Assembly: GCA_948567375.1 (NCBI GenBank)
Contig: OX419762.1
Coordinates: forward strand, 55,012,841 to 55,076,840
Direction: 5' to 3'
DNA: 64,000 nucleotides
From: Lunularia cruciata
Taxonomy: Eukaryota > Streptophyta > Marchantiopsida > Lunulariales > Lunulariaceae
Below, piece by piece: positions 45,950 to 56,399 of the stretch (position 1 is its first letter; every line of letters starts with the position of its first letter). Below the pieces are notes generated by a model that was not told the origin of the DNA, searched no databases, and saw only the letters and a list, made by a program, of their open reading frames with translations. Both the position numbers and the translations under genes were made by a program.

Positions 45950-47631
45950 ATCCAATATCAACCTCAACATTGGCTTCCAAACTTGATCCTACTTCACAAT
46001 TTTCCCTTCCTTGGATCTATCTAATACTACTAAATCTTCTACCATTTCTTCTACTTCTTCATTATGAATTACAATTGAGATCATGGGTACTCTATTTACA
46101 TCTTATCCTTCTGATATCTCAAGTAATTCACCCAATGACACTTGCACTCCTACCTCTCTTACTTTGGATCTGATATTTTTCTTTGTCTTACTCCAAAGTT
46201 CATCTAACTCTTTTCTTGCTAAATCTAATCTAAGACAAACATTCTCTCCCGCTTCTAACATCTTCCTATCTTCTCTCTCCCTTAAACTAATCAATAAATT
46301 ATTCAAATTCACATCCTTCACTTTCTTCTTCCTCATCTCCTGCACTAGCAATTTCAATTTGTGCAGTCTTAATTCCTCCAACTAAACTTTAGATACCATA
46401 TTGAGCATTATCTTCACTCTCACCACTACTTCATCAACTATCTCAGGCCTAAGTATCTTCAATTTTTCTCTTTCCACTTGCAAATCCTCCCTATACATCT
46501 TCACTTCATCTTCCAACTTGGTTTTCAATGCTTCCTTCTCCTTCTCATTTTGTCTGAGTTGTGCTTCCATTCCTCTGATTAAACCTCATAATCTTTCCTC
46601 CTCTTGACTTTGCATGGTCAATTCTCTTTGCTAGGCTTGATCTTTCTTTGTCGCACTCATTTTCAAGCTTATCCAACTCTTGTCCCATCATTACTGCCAT
46701 AGCCTTCAAATGAATAACTTCTACTCTAGCATCATGCACTTCCACCCTTAATGTTTCATTCTTCACCATCTGCTCCCTTTGATCTTCATCTTGCTATGCC
46801 ATTGCTTTACCTCTCTTTACAAAGTCTTCTGATAGGCTCTTCATTTCCTTCCTCCTAAGTTCTACCTCAACCCAAAGTTCTTTGACTTCCTTTTCTCCTC
46901 GGATTAACTTCCTTCTCAATTCCAAAATTTCTTCACTCATATATTGTACTACTCTCAATTCATCCTTCAACTCTAAATGACTTCCTCTCAACTCTTCTCT
47001 CTTCTTCTTCAATTGCAATAATAATGGACAGATAATCTTTGACAAGTATTCCACCTCATCAAAGTCTCCTGCAATTTCTTGATCTTTGGGCTCTACATCC
47101 TTCCTTGCTTCTACTTGAGCTTTACTCTAAAGTCTAATTTTCTTACCCTCATGGCATTTCATCCAAGCTTTCTCCTTCTTCATCTATTGAACTCGCTTTA
47201 CTTGGTTTTGCAACTGTAGTCTGCACACTTCTCTTTGATCTCATTCCTTCTAGAATCCCGACTTTGGTTTGGCTTCTTGGGTTTCTTCAATCTCCATCCA
47301 TGGCAATTCCAAACAAGGAATATCGCCTCCTCCCATGCAGTCAACTGCAGCATGGAACTCCCAATTGTAGTCCTCTGCATCATTCTCTCCTCGTTGTTGA
47401 ACTTCAGGTTCTTCCTCACTTCCACTTCTTAACTCTTCACTTTGGAGCATGAGCTCTCGTTCTTCCTCTTTGCCCGAGTCTTTTGACTTATACTTAGCTT
47501 CTCCCTTTGATTCTTCTGGTCCCAATGACTCATTGGTCACTACAATGTCATGCTTTGAGTTCAATTTTCTCATCTTCTGGGCTGAACTAGTGACACCACC
47601 TCCTTGGGATGACTTCTCTTCTTCATCTTTG
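45950..47631 (-). pseudogene. LTR-encoded coiled-coil protein, left part of the split copy
   Basis: Minus strand. 47648-47250 is the acidic stretch with SSQGGGVTS and SEELRSGSEEEPEVQQ; 47054-46794, 46769-46382 and 46381-46103 are coiled-coil pieces in differing frames; the C-terminal tail is near 46000. The N-terminal globular part is across the insertion at 59237-60013 (AWNWNLSFPGF-like, here GWNWNLSFPGFMPDV). Confidence 0.65.
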
Positions 47632-48574
47632 GAATTTTTTGTGCGCACAGTTTTTGTTTTTTCTCTGTTTATTAGTGTTTAAGGGAAGAAGTAAGCACTC
47701 GAAGCCAAATTGCGGAAGAAGAATGGACGGAAGTGACTTCAGAGGACATCCAAAGAAGGCCACATCGGATCCAATGATGGAGGTACTGAGAAGAAGGGTA
47801 TGACGGAAAAAAGTCCGAAGAGCACCGTCTTTGGGTCGGAAGGCGCAAGTGATACAAAGACCGTCTAACAACCTTGGTACGTGGCAAGAAAGTACACTTC
47901 AAGAAACGGCGGAGGCAGAAGAAGCATGTCTTGACAGTGACTGGACATCAACACGTAGAACAAGGGAAGTCAAATTTGAAATCAACTAAAGAATGAATGC
48001 AATTCGGGGTAATATAAGATTGCGATTGCATAGGGACAAGTTGAATATGCCAAGTAAATTTCCAATTCCTTTGAGTGGTTGTCATGCAGTAATGCATGTC
48101 TGAAAGCCAATTAAGAGTGAAATTTTCTGAAATCCAGAAGGGGTTAGAGTGTCTCGTGCAGGAGAGGGCATTGTCTTTCAGTGTCGTAGAAAGTGAGAGC
48201 AAATCATGGCAAAGAAGGTCACAAATGCGCTGGCAGGTGTGGACTTTTGCAATTCGTAGGTAAGATGTAGTAGCTAGAATCAAAGTCTTGAATAGACTTT
48301 GTATTACGTTTTTAGCATGGAACTGGAATTTCAGTTTCCCAGGAGTGATGGTGGAGATAACTGCTAGTAATTGTGAGGAGGGTCCCGAAGTTGAAGAGAA
48401 GAGAGGAAATCTGGCTCGATGGATTGAGTCGGATTGGAGGTTAGTATTGGGGAAGGAAGCAGGAGAGCCGACGAGGATCACCTTCTATCAGAAGTGTGAT
48501 GCTGCAGAAGAGATGACAGAAATTCAAAACTCATTCTTTGCTCCGAGAACCACGAATGGCTACAAGGTAGAGTC

Positions 48575-49266
48575 TGTAACACCCATTTGTGCATGTGTGT
48601 GGTATTGTGATATTTAGCTTGGTATTACAAGTACTTAAGAGATATTATTTATATAGAGATAAAGGATGGTTCTATATTAGTCATGGTTAGCTAAAGTTAG
48701 TCATAGCTAAGATAGATTGGACCTTACTTTAGAGGAAGTAGAAAAGATGAGCACCACTATTTTGGATTTTAGTGTGTTGACTTGGTATTATTCCTAGGTG
48801 TTTGGCTTTGAGGAAAGAGTTGAGAACTCTTGGGCCCGCAAGCCTTTTTGTTTTGGATTCTTCTTTAGTCCAAGGATAGCCCATGTGAAGGAATCCTTGA
48901 CTTAGTGGTTGGGTCAAGATAAGACCACATGCTTAAGGGAATATGCCCATGTGAATAGATATTCCTTTCTACTTTTTGACTTGACTTGACTTTTAGTCTA
49001 GTAACTTGAGTTACTCCGGTAATTAGTAACTTTGGTACGTAACTATTTCACAAGTATATAAACAAGGGGTGAGGAGGTACTCATCATCCTTTCATTTGCA
49101 ACTATCTCTCTCTCATTGAGTTCTCTAGTGAGCAATGTCTTGAGTCTTGGAGTGTTAGCCTTGGAGGAGTATGATGGAGTTGGGGTTCCTTGCCTTCTTA
49201 GTCCATGGTGCACTACCATAATAGCCATCAGAGGTTCATCCTGAGTGAGAGACAGGCCAGCTCACA
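48575..49266 (+). repeat. 5' LTR of A3
   Basis: 692 bp with TG...CA ends. TATA box TATATAAA at 49055-49062. Confidence 0.95.
49055..49062 (+). promoter_or_regulatory. TATA box of the A3 5' LTR
   Basis: TATATAAA in the 3' third of the LTR; the same sequence is at 56188-56195 in the 3' LTR. Position fits the U3/R border. Confidence 0.65.
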
Positions 49267-49270
49267 TTTT

Positions 49271-49288
49271 TGGTTCCGTTGCCGAGAC
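49271..49288 (+). other. Primer-binding site of A3 (tRNA-Asp type)
   Basis: TGGTTCCGTTGCCGAGAC, four bases after the LTR. It agrees at 14 of 18 positions with the tRNA-Asp-complementary site TGGCGCCGTTGCCGGGGA used by Athila/Tat-group elements. Confidence 0.75.
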
Positions 49289-50158
49289 CTCTCTAGAAGG
49301 CAAGATAATGTTCCGCGTCCAATTCTACATTAGGCAGAAGGAGGCTATGAGAGCTCACTTGGGGAGAACATTAGGAGAGGAGAGGGCTGAACTTATGTTA
49401 GAGAACCAAGATCCATTTGTATACCCTGTAGTTCATTATGATGTCTTTGAGGTGATTTTGTACATCTTGTACACATGAGAGGAATTGGAGAGATTGTGTG
49501 AGGTGGATTGCAGATTTTGGGGATTAAGGTGATTTTGGGCAAAATCTCAAGTTTGAGATCTGGACTTGAGATTTCTACACATGATAGCTTGGGTTATCTT
49601 TCAGTTAGCAAACTTGAAATTATTGTGAGAGCTTCTATGTGCACTGGGCTAGAATTTTTGAAAGTTGATAGGGTAAAGTGCTCCCGCAACTGCATGCTCT
49701 CTGGAAAATTGTACAGAGTCTTCCATTTCTTTAATTTTCAGTAAATTGTCCTGAAAGTTTCCAAGAAAATTCAGTGCATTGTTTCCTACATGCTGCCACA
49801 AAAACTAGAGAGAGAACTTTCTTGTGCAGCGAGAAATGAATTTTTGAAGTGAGGGGGGTGGTTTTCAGACCAAATCTGAAATATGGGTGCTGAATAGAAA
49901 GGTTTCTAGGCCAAATGGCTCAATGAAAAGATCTAAAATTTTGCAGGGAGGGATGCCCTGAAGCTGTAATCAAGTGTGCAAAATTTCAGAGGACTTTGAC
50001 ATATTGGTTAGGAGATTTGAGTGACATTGTGAGGAAGGGTCAATTCTGCAGAGTGGAGATCTCATGCATGAGAAGTTTGAGATCAACAAAAAGCATGTTT
50101 GAGTGTTTAGATTCATCTTGGGAACATGGAGGGTCATCAAGAGTGGAAATTGAGATGA
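49289..50158 (+). other. A3 leader, no clear gene
   Basis: About 870 bp between primer-binding site and the zinc-knuckle ORF. Open stretches are short (fewer than 80 codons) and mostly without ATG starts. The same leader is present in A1 (2800-3660) and A2 (14800-14901, 16805-17630). Confidence 0.6.
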
Positions 50159-50599
50159 TGCAAGGTTCCCCAAGGGTTTGAGGTGATTGTAGGGGTTGAT
50201 TTGAGGAAAAGAGAGCTTACAATAGAATTTGAAGAGAGTATAGAGAGGATCCAAAAACCTACAATACTTGGAGGAAAGAGTGAGTCTAAGTGCTTTCTAT
50301 GTGGAGAGAAGGGACATAAGGCAAGTTCATGTCCATTGACCTTTGATAGCAAGAGATTGAGGGAAAGGAGAGGCTTACTTGACTTGGGTTTGCATGTTGG
50401 ACCTTCTTCACCAAGATTGGGAGGGAGAAGATCTAAGACCAAGGAGTTGTGTGAGGTTTGTGGAGTTGAAGGACTTCCAAAAGGACATGAGTGTAGTGGA
50501 GTAAAAGCACTTTTGGAAACTTTGGTGAAGGATCTTGGAGAGAGTCTTAGTACAACTACAAAAATACTACCACCTTCATCAGCTAGTTCTCAAGATTAG
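50159..50599 (+). CDS. Zinc-knuckle ORF upstream of gag (function unknown)
   Basis: The frame opens after a stop at 50156-50158 and ends TAG at 50597-50599. There is no ATG in it, so if translated it needs a splice, a frameshift from the open frame ending at 50181, or a non-ATG start (GTG at 50183). It contains a perfect CCHC knuckle, CFLCGEKGHKASSC (C-x2-C-x4-H-x4-C), and a second cluster CEVC...GHEC, in a basic protein with a Ser-rich tail. It is conserved at the same place in A1 and A2, so it is a feature of the family rather than chance. Gag has its own knuckle further downstream, so this is an extra one. It may act as an RNA-binding accessory protein, but that is inference. Confidence 0.55.
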   Translation, partial: CKVPQGFEVIVGVDLRKRELTIEFEESIERIQKPTILGGKSESKCFLCGEKGHKASSCPLTFDSKRLRERRGLLDLGLHVGPSSPRLGGRRSKTKELCEVCGVEGLPKGHECSGVKALLETLVKDLGESLSTTTKILPPSSASSQD

Positions 50600-50834
50600 T
50601 GATGGAGATAATCTTTCAACTTATGGATAAACTATCCATGAGAGTTAGATTAATATGCACTCTAGGATTTGATGTTGCTATAGAAATCTTGGAGCAACCT
50701 GAACCTTTTGTTTTCCCTAGAGTGGATTATTCTCAGATGGTGTTAGTCATGTATATACTCTATTGGTAATAGAGTGAGAGAAAAGAAAAGAGAAAAAAAA
50801 AATTGAGAGAAAAGAAAGATAGTGAGGGGTTAAG

Positions 50835-51827
50835 ATGGGAAAACTTCCGGTTTTCTTTGGCAAGGATGGAGAAGATGTGGAGGCCTTTGTGAGAGACTTC
50901 AAGAGAGCTTGCATAGGAAACAATGAGAGGAGGAAGAATGAGTGGGCTTCATTATTACCAGATTTCTTTGAGGATGCAGCACTTACATGGTATGAGTCAG
51001 AATACCAAAAGAGAGAGAGGAGAGATGGGGAAAAGGAGTCTTGGGAGACTTTGACTTCAGCACTCATTGAGAACTTTCTTCCTGATGAGAGTTATGAGAG
51101 ATTGATGAGTGAGGTTACATTTCTCAAGCAAGGAGATGGAGAGAAAGTGAGAGTCTATGTGGAAAGAGTGGAAAAGTTGGAGTCCAGATTTCGCATAGTG
51201 TTGAGGAAGGGTGGGGATGATGTGGAGACTACAATGATTGGCATAGGGGCCATGCTCACCAAGAATTTTGTGGGAGGATTGAGACCACAAATTAGAAGCA
51301 AAGTGAGATTTGAGAAACCTTCTTCCAAGGTTGAAGCTATCAAGATCGCAATTCGTATGGAGGAGAGTTTGGAAGGGGATGAGAGTGATTTGGTGGTGAA
51401 GGAGGTTGTGCATCTTCCTCAAGGCTACAAGTATGGTGGAACTTCTGATACTTTGGTGACAAGGGTTGCACCACAAGAAGTAGTTGCTCCAGTTCTTGCA
51501 CCTCCATTAAAAGATCCACTCCAAACCATCACAGAACAACTTGCGGATCTCAAGATCAATGTGGTGCAACTATGGGAGAAGAGAGAGGTGGATCAGAATG
51601 TAGGGAGAGGGCCTAGGAGTTATGGATTTATCCATATAGAGGAGGCCAACCAGCCAACAATTTCAATGATAGAAATTGTTTTGGTTGTGGAGGAAGAAGC
51701 CATATCCAAAGGAATTGCCCAAATTCCACTTACCATGGAGGAAGGGGTTATGAGAGAGCCAATAGAGGGAAAGAGGGAGGTAGTGAAACCCAAGTGGCTC
51801 CTAATCCCAACAAAGGTAAGGGGATAG
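50835..51827 (+). CDS. gag: gag of A3
   Basis: Begins at the ATG at 50835, shared with the A1 and A2 gag starts. The capsid-like gag core is about residues 10-180 (VEAFVRDFKRACIGN, WASLLPDFFEDAALTWYESEY, LIENFLPDESYERLMSEV, FVGGLRPQIRSKVRFEKPS). After ~residue 260 the frame leaves homologous sequence: the nucleocapsid CCHC knuckle is encoded by the overlapping -1 frame at ~51674-51716, in phase with pol. Gag in this frame therefore ends in ~70 non-homologous residues at 51827. A one-base indel near 51620-51635 is the simplest cause; programmed -1 frameshifting is less likely because no slippery heptamer is evident. Confidence 0.85.
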   Translation: MGKLPVFFGKDGEDVEAFVRDFKRACIGNNERRKNEWASLLPDFFEDAALTWYESEYQKRERRDGEKESWETLTSALIENFLPDESYERLMSEVTFLKQGDGEKVRVYVERVEKLESRFRIVLRKGGDDVETTMIGIGAMLTKNFVGGLRPQIRSKVRFEKPSSKVEAIKIAIRMEESLEGDESDLVVKEVVHLPQGYKYGGTSDTLVTRVAPQEVVAPVLAPPLKDPLQTITEQLADLKINVVQLWEKREVDQNVGRGPRSYGFIHIEEANQPTISMIEIVLVVEEEAISKGIAQIPLTMEEGVMREPIEGKREVVKPKWLLIPTKVRG

Positions 51828-53998
51828 CATCCATAGATGTGGTTGAGAGCAAGTATGAGAAGGGAGAGTGCTCAAACTCCAAGGGTCTTAATTTGGAGCT
51901 TTTGGCACAAGAGAAGAAGAGAGCTCGTTTTGCAGAGGATGTTCACTCTTCTCAAGGATTTACTTCAAGCAAAGATACTCCTATGTCTACTAGGAGCACT
52001 CGCACCTCAACACCATCAACAACAAAGACTCCAAGGAAGAAGTTAGGGATGGAGGACTTCTTGATCTCAAAGCAACAATGGAACTACAATGTGTTGGAGG
52101 ATGTTGGTAGTCACAAGGCTAACATCACATTGAGCCAATTAATTGCTTTGAACCCTACCTTGAGAAAGGAGCTTAGAGGTGGTTTGAGTTTTACAAGGAG
52201 CAAGAAGAAGAAGAAGGCAAAATTTCCAGTATCAATGGGGGTGGTGGATGCCAAGCCAGCACCATGGGAGGCTTGTGAATATGCCTCCAAGACTGATGTG
52301 AGAGTGAATGGTCACAACATCAAGGATGCATTGGTTGATGGAGGATTAGCAGTGAATGCCATGTCAGAAAGGTTGATGAAGAAGTTGGGTATGATACCCT
52401 CAAGACCTTCAACATTTGTGGTGAACATGGCAAACAAGCAACAAGTTCGACCAGTAGGGGTGATGGATAAAGTGGTAGTTTTGGTTATGGGAGTTCAAAA
52501 TCTCATGACTTTCCAAGTCTTGAAGGATTCAAGCTATGACTTAATTCTTAGGAGGCCATGGTTGAGAGCAGCACGCACAACTGATCGATGGCACAAAGGG
52601 GACTTGAGGATTGGGCCATCAAACCATAGAGTCACAATTCCTGTGACTAACACCACCAACACTTCACATTCAGATACACCATCTTCTGATTATTGGGAAT
52701 CAGATTCTGAAGAAGGAGCTTCAAGTGTGGACACAAGCATGGAAGAAGAGACTTCCATGGAGGAGGATGAATCTGAATCTGATTCAGATGTGTATCCTTT
52801 GTGTGCTATGGATTTTGCATCTAAGCCAGAGGTTTTGAAGGACCCAGATAAATCACCATTGACACTTGAGGAGGTAGAGAGAAGGTTATCTACCCTCAAG
52901 TATGGCCCAAATGTTACCAAGGAGGAGAAGGTGAGATTTGAGGAGATTTTCCGCAAGTTCATCCATGTGTTTGCTTTTAGTTACAAGGATTTGAAGGAAG
53001 TCACCTTGGAGGAGCACAAGATAGAGGTGAAGTCACATGCAAGACCAATCCGCCAAAAGCAACGTCGCATTAGCCCACCAATATCTTTGGTTGTGAAGGA
53101 GGAAATTGATAAGCTCAAGGAGGATGGATTTATCTTTGAGGTGGAGAATTCAGAATGGGTGTCTCCAATTGTCATTGTGAAGAAAAAGAATGGCAAGCTT
53201 TGGGTATGTGTGGATTACAAGAAGCTCAATGCTGTTACCAAGAAGGACTACTACTCATTGCCATTCATTGATGAGATCTTGGAGGAGGTTGCAGGTCATG
53301 AGAGGTACAATTTTGGAGATGGTTATAGTGGATATAACCAAATCAAGATTGCACCAGAGCATCAACAACTCACCACATTCACCACACCTTGGGGAACTTA
53401 CGCTTTCAAGGTCATGCCTTTTGGGCTTTGCAATGCTCCAACCACATTCCAACGGTTCATGAACAAGGTATTTGAACCTTTCATTGGGAAATTTGTGAGA
53501 GATTTCATTGATGACTTTTGTGTCTATGGGAGCAAGGAGGAGCATTTTGAGCACCTAATCAAAGTCTTGCAATGCTTGGATGAGGCAAATGCATCACTCA
53601 ACCCAGAGAAGTGCATTTTTGGATGTGAAGAAGGTCTACTTTTGGGGCACATCATCTCCAAGGATGGAATAGCAGTTGATCCTGAGAAGGTGAGGAAAAT
53701 CTCAGACCTTCCATTCCCTTCAAGCTTGACAAAGTTATGCCAATTCTTGGGGATGGTTGGGTACTATAGGAGGTTCATCTTCTCATTTTCCAACAAGGCT
53801 TATGCATTGACCATCTACATGAAGAAGGGTGTAGATTACATGGTGATTTTGGAAGACAAGGAGGCTCTCAAAGCTTTTGAGGAGCTCAAGCAATCCCTTT
53901 TTGTAGCTCCAATTCTTGCTAAACCTGATTGGAGTAAACCTTTCATCCTCTACACTAATGCTTCTAATGTAGCTATAGGATGCACTCTTAGTCAATAA
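51617..53998 (+). CDS. pol: pol of A3, first part: nucleocapsid knuckle, protease, RT, start of RNase H
   Basis: Open frame from just after a TAG (51614-51616) to TAA (53996-53998). It first encodes the CCHC knuckle CFGCGGRSHIQRNC, then a charged linker. Protease has active site ALVDGGLAVNAM (Asp codon 52337-52339; Gly where Ser/Thr is usual) and a later DLILRRPWL strand. An acidic linker follows (~52690-52790). RT comes next with EWVSPIVIVKKKNG, FGDGYSGYNQI, MPFGLCNAPTTFQRF and catalytic FIDDF (Asp pair 53520-53525). RNase H begins with ILYTNASNVAIGC, where Asn (53957-53959) replaces the catalytic Asp. A2 has TTA (Leu) where A3 has the TAA, so the stop is a recent point change. The same frame resumes directly after it. 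Confidence 0.9.
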   Translation, partial: ELWIYPYRGGQPANNFNDRNCFGCGGRSHIQRNCPNSTYHGGRGYERANRGKEGGSETQVAPNPNKGKGIASIDVVESKYEKGECSNSKGLNLELLAQEKKRARFAEDVHSSQGFTSSKDTPMSTRSTRTSTPSTTKTPRKKLGMEDFLISKQQWNYNVLEDVGSHKANITLSQLIALNPTLRKELRGGLSFTRSKKKKKAKFPVSMGVVDAKPAPWEACEYASKTDVRVNGHNIKDALVDGGLAVNAMSERLMKKLGMIPSRPSTFVVNMANKQQVRPVGVMDKVVVLVMGVQNLMTFQVLKDSSYDLILRRPWLRAARTTDRWHKGDLRIGPSNHRVTIPVTNTTNTSHSDTPSSDYWESDSEEGASSVDTSMEEETSMEEDESESDSDVYPLCAMDFASKPEVLKDPDKSPLTLEEVERRLSTLKYGPNVTKEEKVRFEEIFRKFIHVFAFSYKDLKEVTLEEHKIEVKSHARPIRQKQRRISPPISLVVKEEIDKLKEDGFIFEVENSEWVSPIVIVKKKNGKLWVCVDYKKLNAVTKKDYYSLPFIDEILEEVAGHERYNFGDGYSGYNQIKIAPEHQQLTTFTTPWGTYAFKVMPFGLCNAPTTFQRFMNKVFEPFIGKFVRDFIDDFCVYGSKEEHFEHLIKVLQCLDEANASLNPEKCIFGCEEGLLLGHIISKDGIAVDPEKVRKISDLPFPSSLTKLCQFLGMVGYYRRFIFSFSNKAYALTIYMKKGVDYMVILEDKEALKAFEELKQSLFVAPILAKPDWSKPFILYTNASNVAIGCTLSQ

Positions 53999-55660
53999 GA
54001 CCAAGATGGGCATGATCATCCAATAGCTTATGCTAGTAGGCAGATGGTTTCAGCAGAGAAGAACTACTCTGTCACGGAGAGAGAAGGGTTGGCACTGATC
54101 TTTGGTCTCAAGAAGTTTAGACACTACTTGATTGGAGGGAAAGCCACTATTGTCACGGATCACAAGGCTTTGAAGTACATCTTCAACAAGCCTAATGTTG
54201 AAGGGAGACTAGCAAGGTGGATGATACTCTTGTCTGAGTATGACTACACCATTGAAGATAGGCCAAGAAAGAAACATGCAAATGCTGATTTATTATCTAG
54301 AGCCTATGATCATGATGGAGATGAGCTAGTGGATGATTCCTTCTCGGATGAGGAGCTCATGACAATCTCAGTCACTCAAGAGTTTCCAATGGAGTACAAG
54401 GAGATTGTGGATTTTGTGACAAGAGGTAACTATCCAGAAGGAATGCATGCTAGGGAGAGGAAGGCCCTTGCAGCAAGATCTAGACCTTACACAATGGTGG
54501 AGGATATTCTTTTTCACCAAGGAGCAAATGGTCTACTTCGAAGAGCAGTGGGTAAGGAAGAGTCTATCCTACTCATAAAGGAGTTTCATGAAGGTTTAGT
54601 ATGTGGAGGACACTTTGCAGGAAAGGTGACTGCTTTCAAGATTCTAGATGCAGGTTACCATTGGAGAGGGATTTTCAAGGATTGTCTTGATTATTGCAAA
54701 ACTTGTCATGTTTGTCAAGCTTTTGCTAGAAAGTCTACATCCACTCCACCACTTAGATCAATTCTATTGCTAGGACCTTTTGAGAAGTGGGGAATTGATT
54801 TTGTAGGTCCTCTCAATAGAACCCCAAGGAACAATTGGTACATTGTGGTAGTTACTGATTACCTTACCAAGTGGGTTGAGGCTAGACCATTGAGGGACAA
54901 GAATGAAGATGAAGTGGGTAGATTTCTTTATGAACGCATTATCACTAGGTTTGGATGCCCTTTGGAGTTGGTTTCTGATAGAGGAGGAGAGTTTACGGGA
55001 AGCATTACTACAGCCATGCTACAACATTTCTCTATCACACATAGAGTAACTACATCCTATAAGCCAAATTCCAATGGCTTGGCAGAGAGAACCAATCAGA
55101 CCTTGTGCATGATGTTGGCCAAAGATGCAGAAATGGAGGGGGCTAAACATCATTGGGACAAGAGGATTCATGCAGTTTTATGGGAATATAGGACAACCAT
55201 GAAAACTTCCACCGGATATTCTCCATTTCAATTGGTGTATGGTATTGAGTCTATCTTACCTATTCAATTTGATCTTCCTACCTTCCAAAGCATTCATAGG
55301 AGATTGAAGAAAGCACAAGGAGGTGATGCAGAGAAGTCAAGGAAGGATCAACTCATGGAGTTGGAAGAGGCAAGAGCAGTTGCTATGGTTCGAGTGGAGC
55401 AAGCCCAAAGGAAACAAAAGGAGAGCTATGACAAGAGGCAAGGCAAGAAGAAGGTGGAGACTTTCAAAGAAGGTGATTGGGTAATGTTGTTTGATTCCAT
55501 TCGATTCAAGAGAGTGCAAAAGAAGTTTTTGCCTAAGTACTTTGGACCTTTCATAGTGGAGAAGGTGTGGGGCAATTACACCTATGATCTCAAGGAGTTG
55601 GGAGGAAGACACTTTGATAGGATTAACCATGATAAGTTGAAGATGTACCATAGAAGGTAA
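53999..55660 (+). CDS. pol: pol of A3, second part: rest of RNase H and integrase
   Basis: Same frame as the first part, separated by one TAA. First ATG is 54044. RNase H remainder: TEREGLALIFGLKKF (Glu), VTDHKALKYIF (Asp) and KHANADLLSR (Asp). Integrase: HHCC zinc module (FHEGLVCGGHF ... CKTCHVC), then catalytic D, D and E at 54797-54799 (WGIDFVGPL), 54977-54979 (VSDRGGEF) and 55085-55087 (LAERTNQTL), all intact. The C-terminus has a GPY/F-type module (KKFLPKYFGPFIVEKVW...HDKLKMYH) and stops at TAA 55658-55660 with no chromodomain. Only RNase H integrity is in doubt. Confidence 0.9.
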   Translation, partial: DQDGHDHPIAYASRQMVSAEKNYSVTEREGLALIFGLKKFRHYLIGGKATIVTDHKALKYIFNKPNVEGRLARWMILLSEYDYTIEDRPRKKHANADLLSRAYDHDGDELVDDSFSDEELMTISVTQEFPMEYKEIVDFVTRGNYPEGMHARERKALAARSRPYTMVEDILFHQGANGLLRRAVGKEESILLIKEFHEGLVCGGHFAGKVTAFKILDAGYHWRGIFKDCLDYCKTCHVCQAFARKSTSTPPLRSILLLGPFEKWGIDFVGPLNRTPRNNWYIVVVTDYLTKWVEARPLRDKNEDEVGRFLYERIITRFGCPLELVSDRGGEFTGSITTAMLQHFSITHRVTTSYKPNSNGLAERTNQTLCMMLAKDAEMEGAKHHWDKRIHAVLWEYRTTMKTSTGYSPFQLVYGIESILPIQFDLPTFQSIHRRLKKAQGGDAEKSRKDQLMELEEARAVAMVRVEQAQRKQKESYDKRQGKKKVETFKEGDWVMLFDSIRFKRVQKKFLPKYFGPFIVEKVWGNYTYDLKELGGRHFDRINHDKLKMYHRR

Positions 55661-55699
55661 AGAGACCTTCACTTTGAGGACAAAGTGAAAACTTAGTCC

Positions 55700-55708
55700 G
55701 GGGGTAAA
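55700..55708 (+). other. Polypurine tract of A3
   Basis: GGGGGTAAA immediately before the 3' LTR; A2 has the equivalent AGGGGTAAA. Serves as the plus-strand primer in LTR elements. Confidence 0.65.
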
Positions 55709-56399
55709 TGTAACACCCATTTGTGCATGTGTGTGGTATTGTGATATTTAGCTTGGTATTACAAGTACTTAAGAGATATTATTTATATAGAGATAAAGGA
55801 TGGTTCTATATTAGCATGGTTAGCTAAAGTTAGTCATAGCTAAGATAGATTGGACCTTACTTTAGAGGAAGTAGAAAAGATGAGCACCACTATTTTGGAT
55901 TTTAGTGTGTTGACTTGGTATTATTCCTAGGTGTTTGGCTTTGAGGAAAGAGTTGAGAACTCTTGGGCCCGCAAGCCTTTTTGTTTTGGATTCTTCTTTA
56001 GTCCAAGGATAGCCCATGTGAAGGAATCCTTGACTTAGTGGTTGGGTCAAGATAAGACCACATGCTTAAGGGAATATGCCCATGTGAATAGATATTCCTT
56101 TCTACTTTTTGACTTGACTTGACTTTTAGTCTAGTAACTTGAGTTACTCCGGTAATTAGTAGCTTTGGTACGTAACTATTTCACAAGTATATAAACAAGG
56201 GGTGAGGAGGTACTCATCATCCTTTCATTTGCAACTATCTCTCTCTCATTGAGTTCTCTAGTGAGCAATGTCTTGAGTCTTGGAGTGTTAGCCTTGGAGG
56301 AGTATGATGGAGTTGGGGTTCCTTGCCTTCTTAGTCCATGGTGCGTTACCATAATAGCCATCAGAGGTTCATCCTGAGTGAGAGACAGGCCAGCTCACA
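55709..56399 (+). repeat. 3' LTR of A3
   Basis: 691 bp. Differs from the 5' LTR by one missing T near 55814, one A/G near 56161 and two adjacent changes near 56344-56346, by eye. Confidence 0.95.

Larger units (their letters stand above)
48575..56399 (+). mobile_element. Ty3/gypsy element A3, young and nearly intact
   Basis: TGTAACACCC...GCTCACA LTRs and a 4-bp duplication AGTC at 48571-48574 and 56400-56403. LTRs of 692 and 691 bp differ by about three substitutions and one indel. Primer-binding site 49271, zinc-knuckle ORF ~50159-50599, gag 50835-51827, pol 51617-55660, purine tract 55700-55708. Defects visible: gag and pol are in different frames, one in-frame TAA sits in RNase H, and RNase H has Asn for its first catalytic Asp. 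No chromodomain and no envelope. The uninterrupted target, GGCTACAAnGTnGAGTCCTA, can be read in the paralogue near 9110-9137 (complement). Confidence 0.95.

Noticed and set aside
51617-51660. Programmed -1 frameshift site between gag and pol
   Set aside because: No X-XXY-YYZ heptamer found near the switch; a one-base indel explains it equally well. Kept only as a question in the findings.
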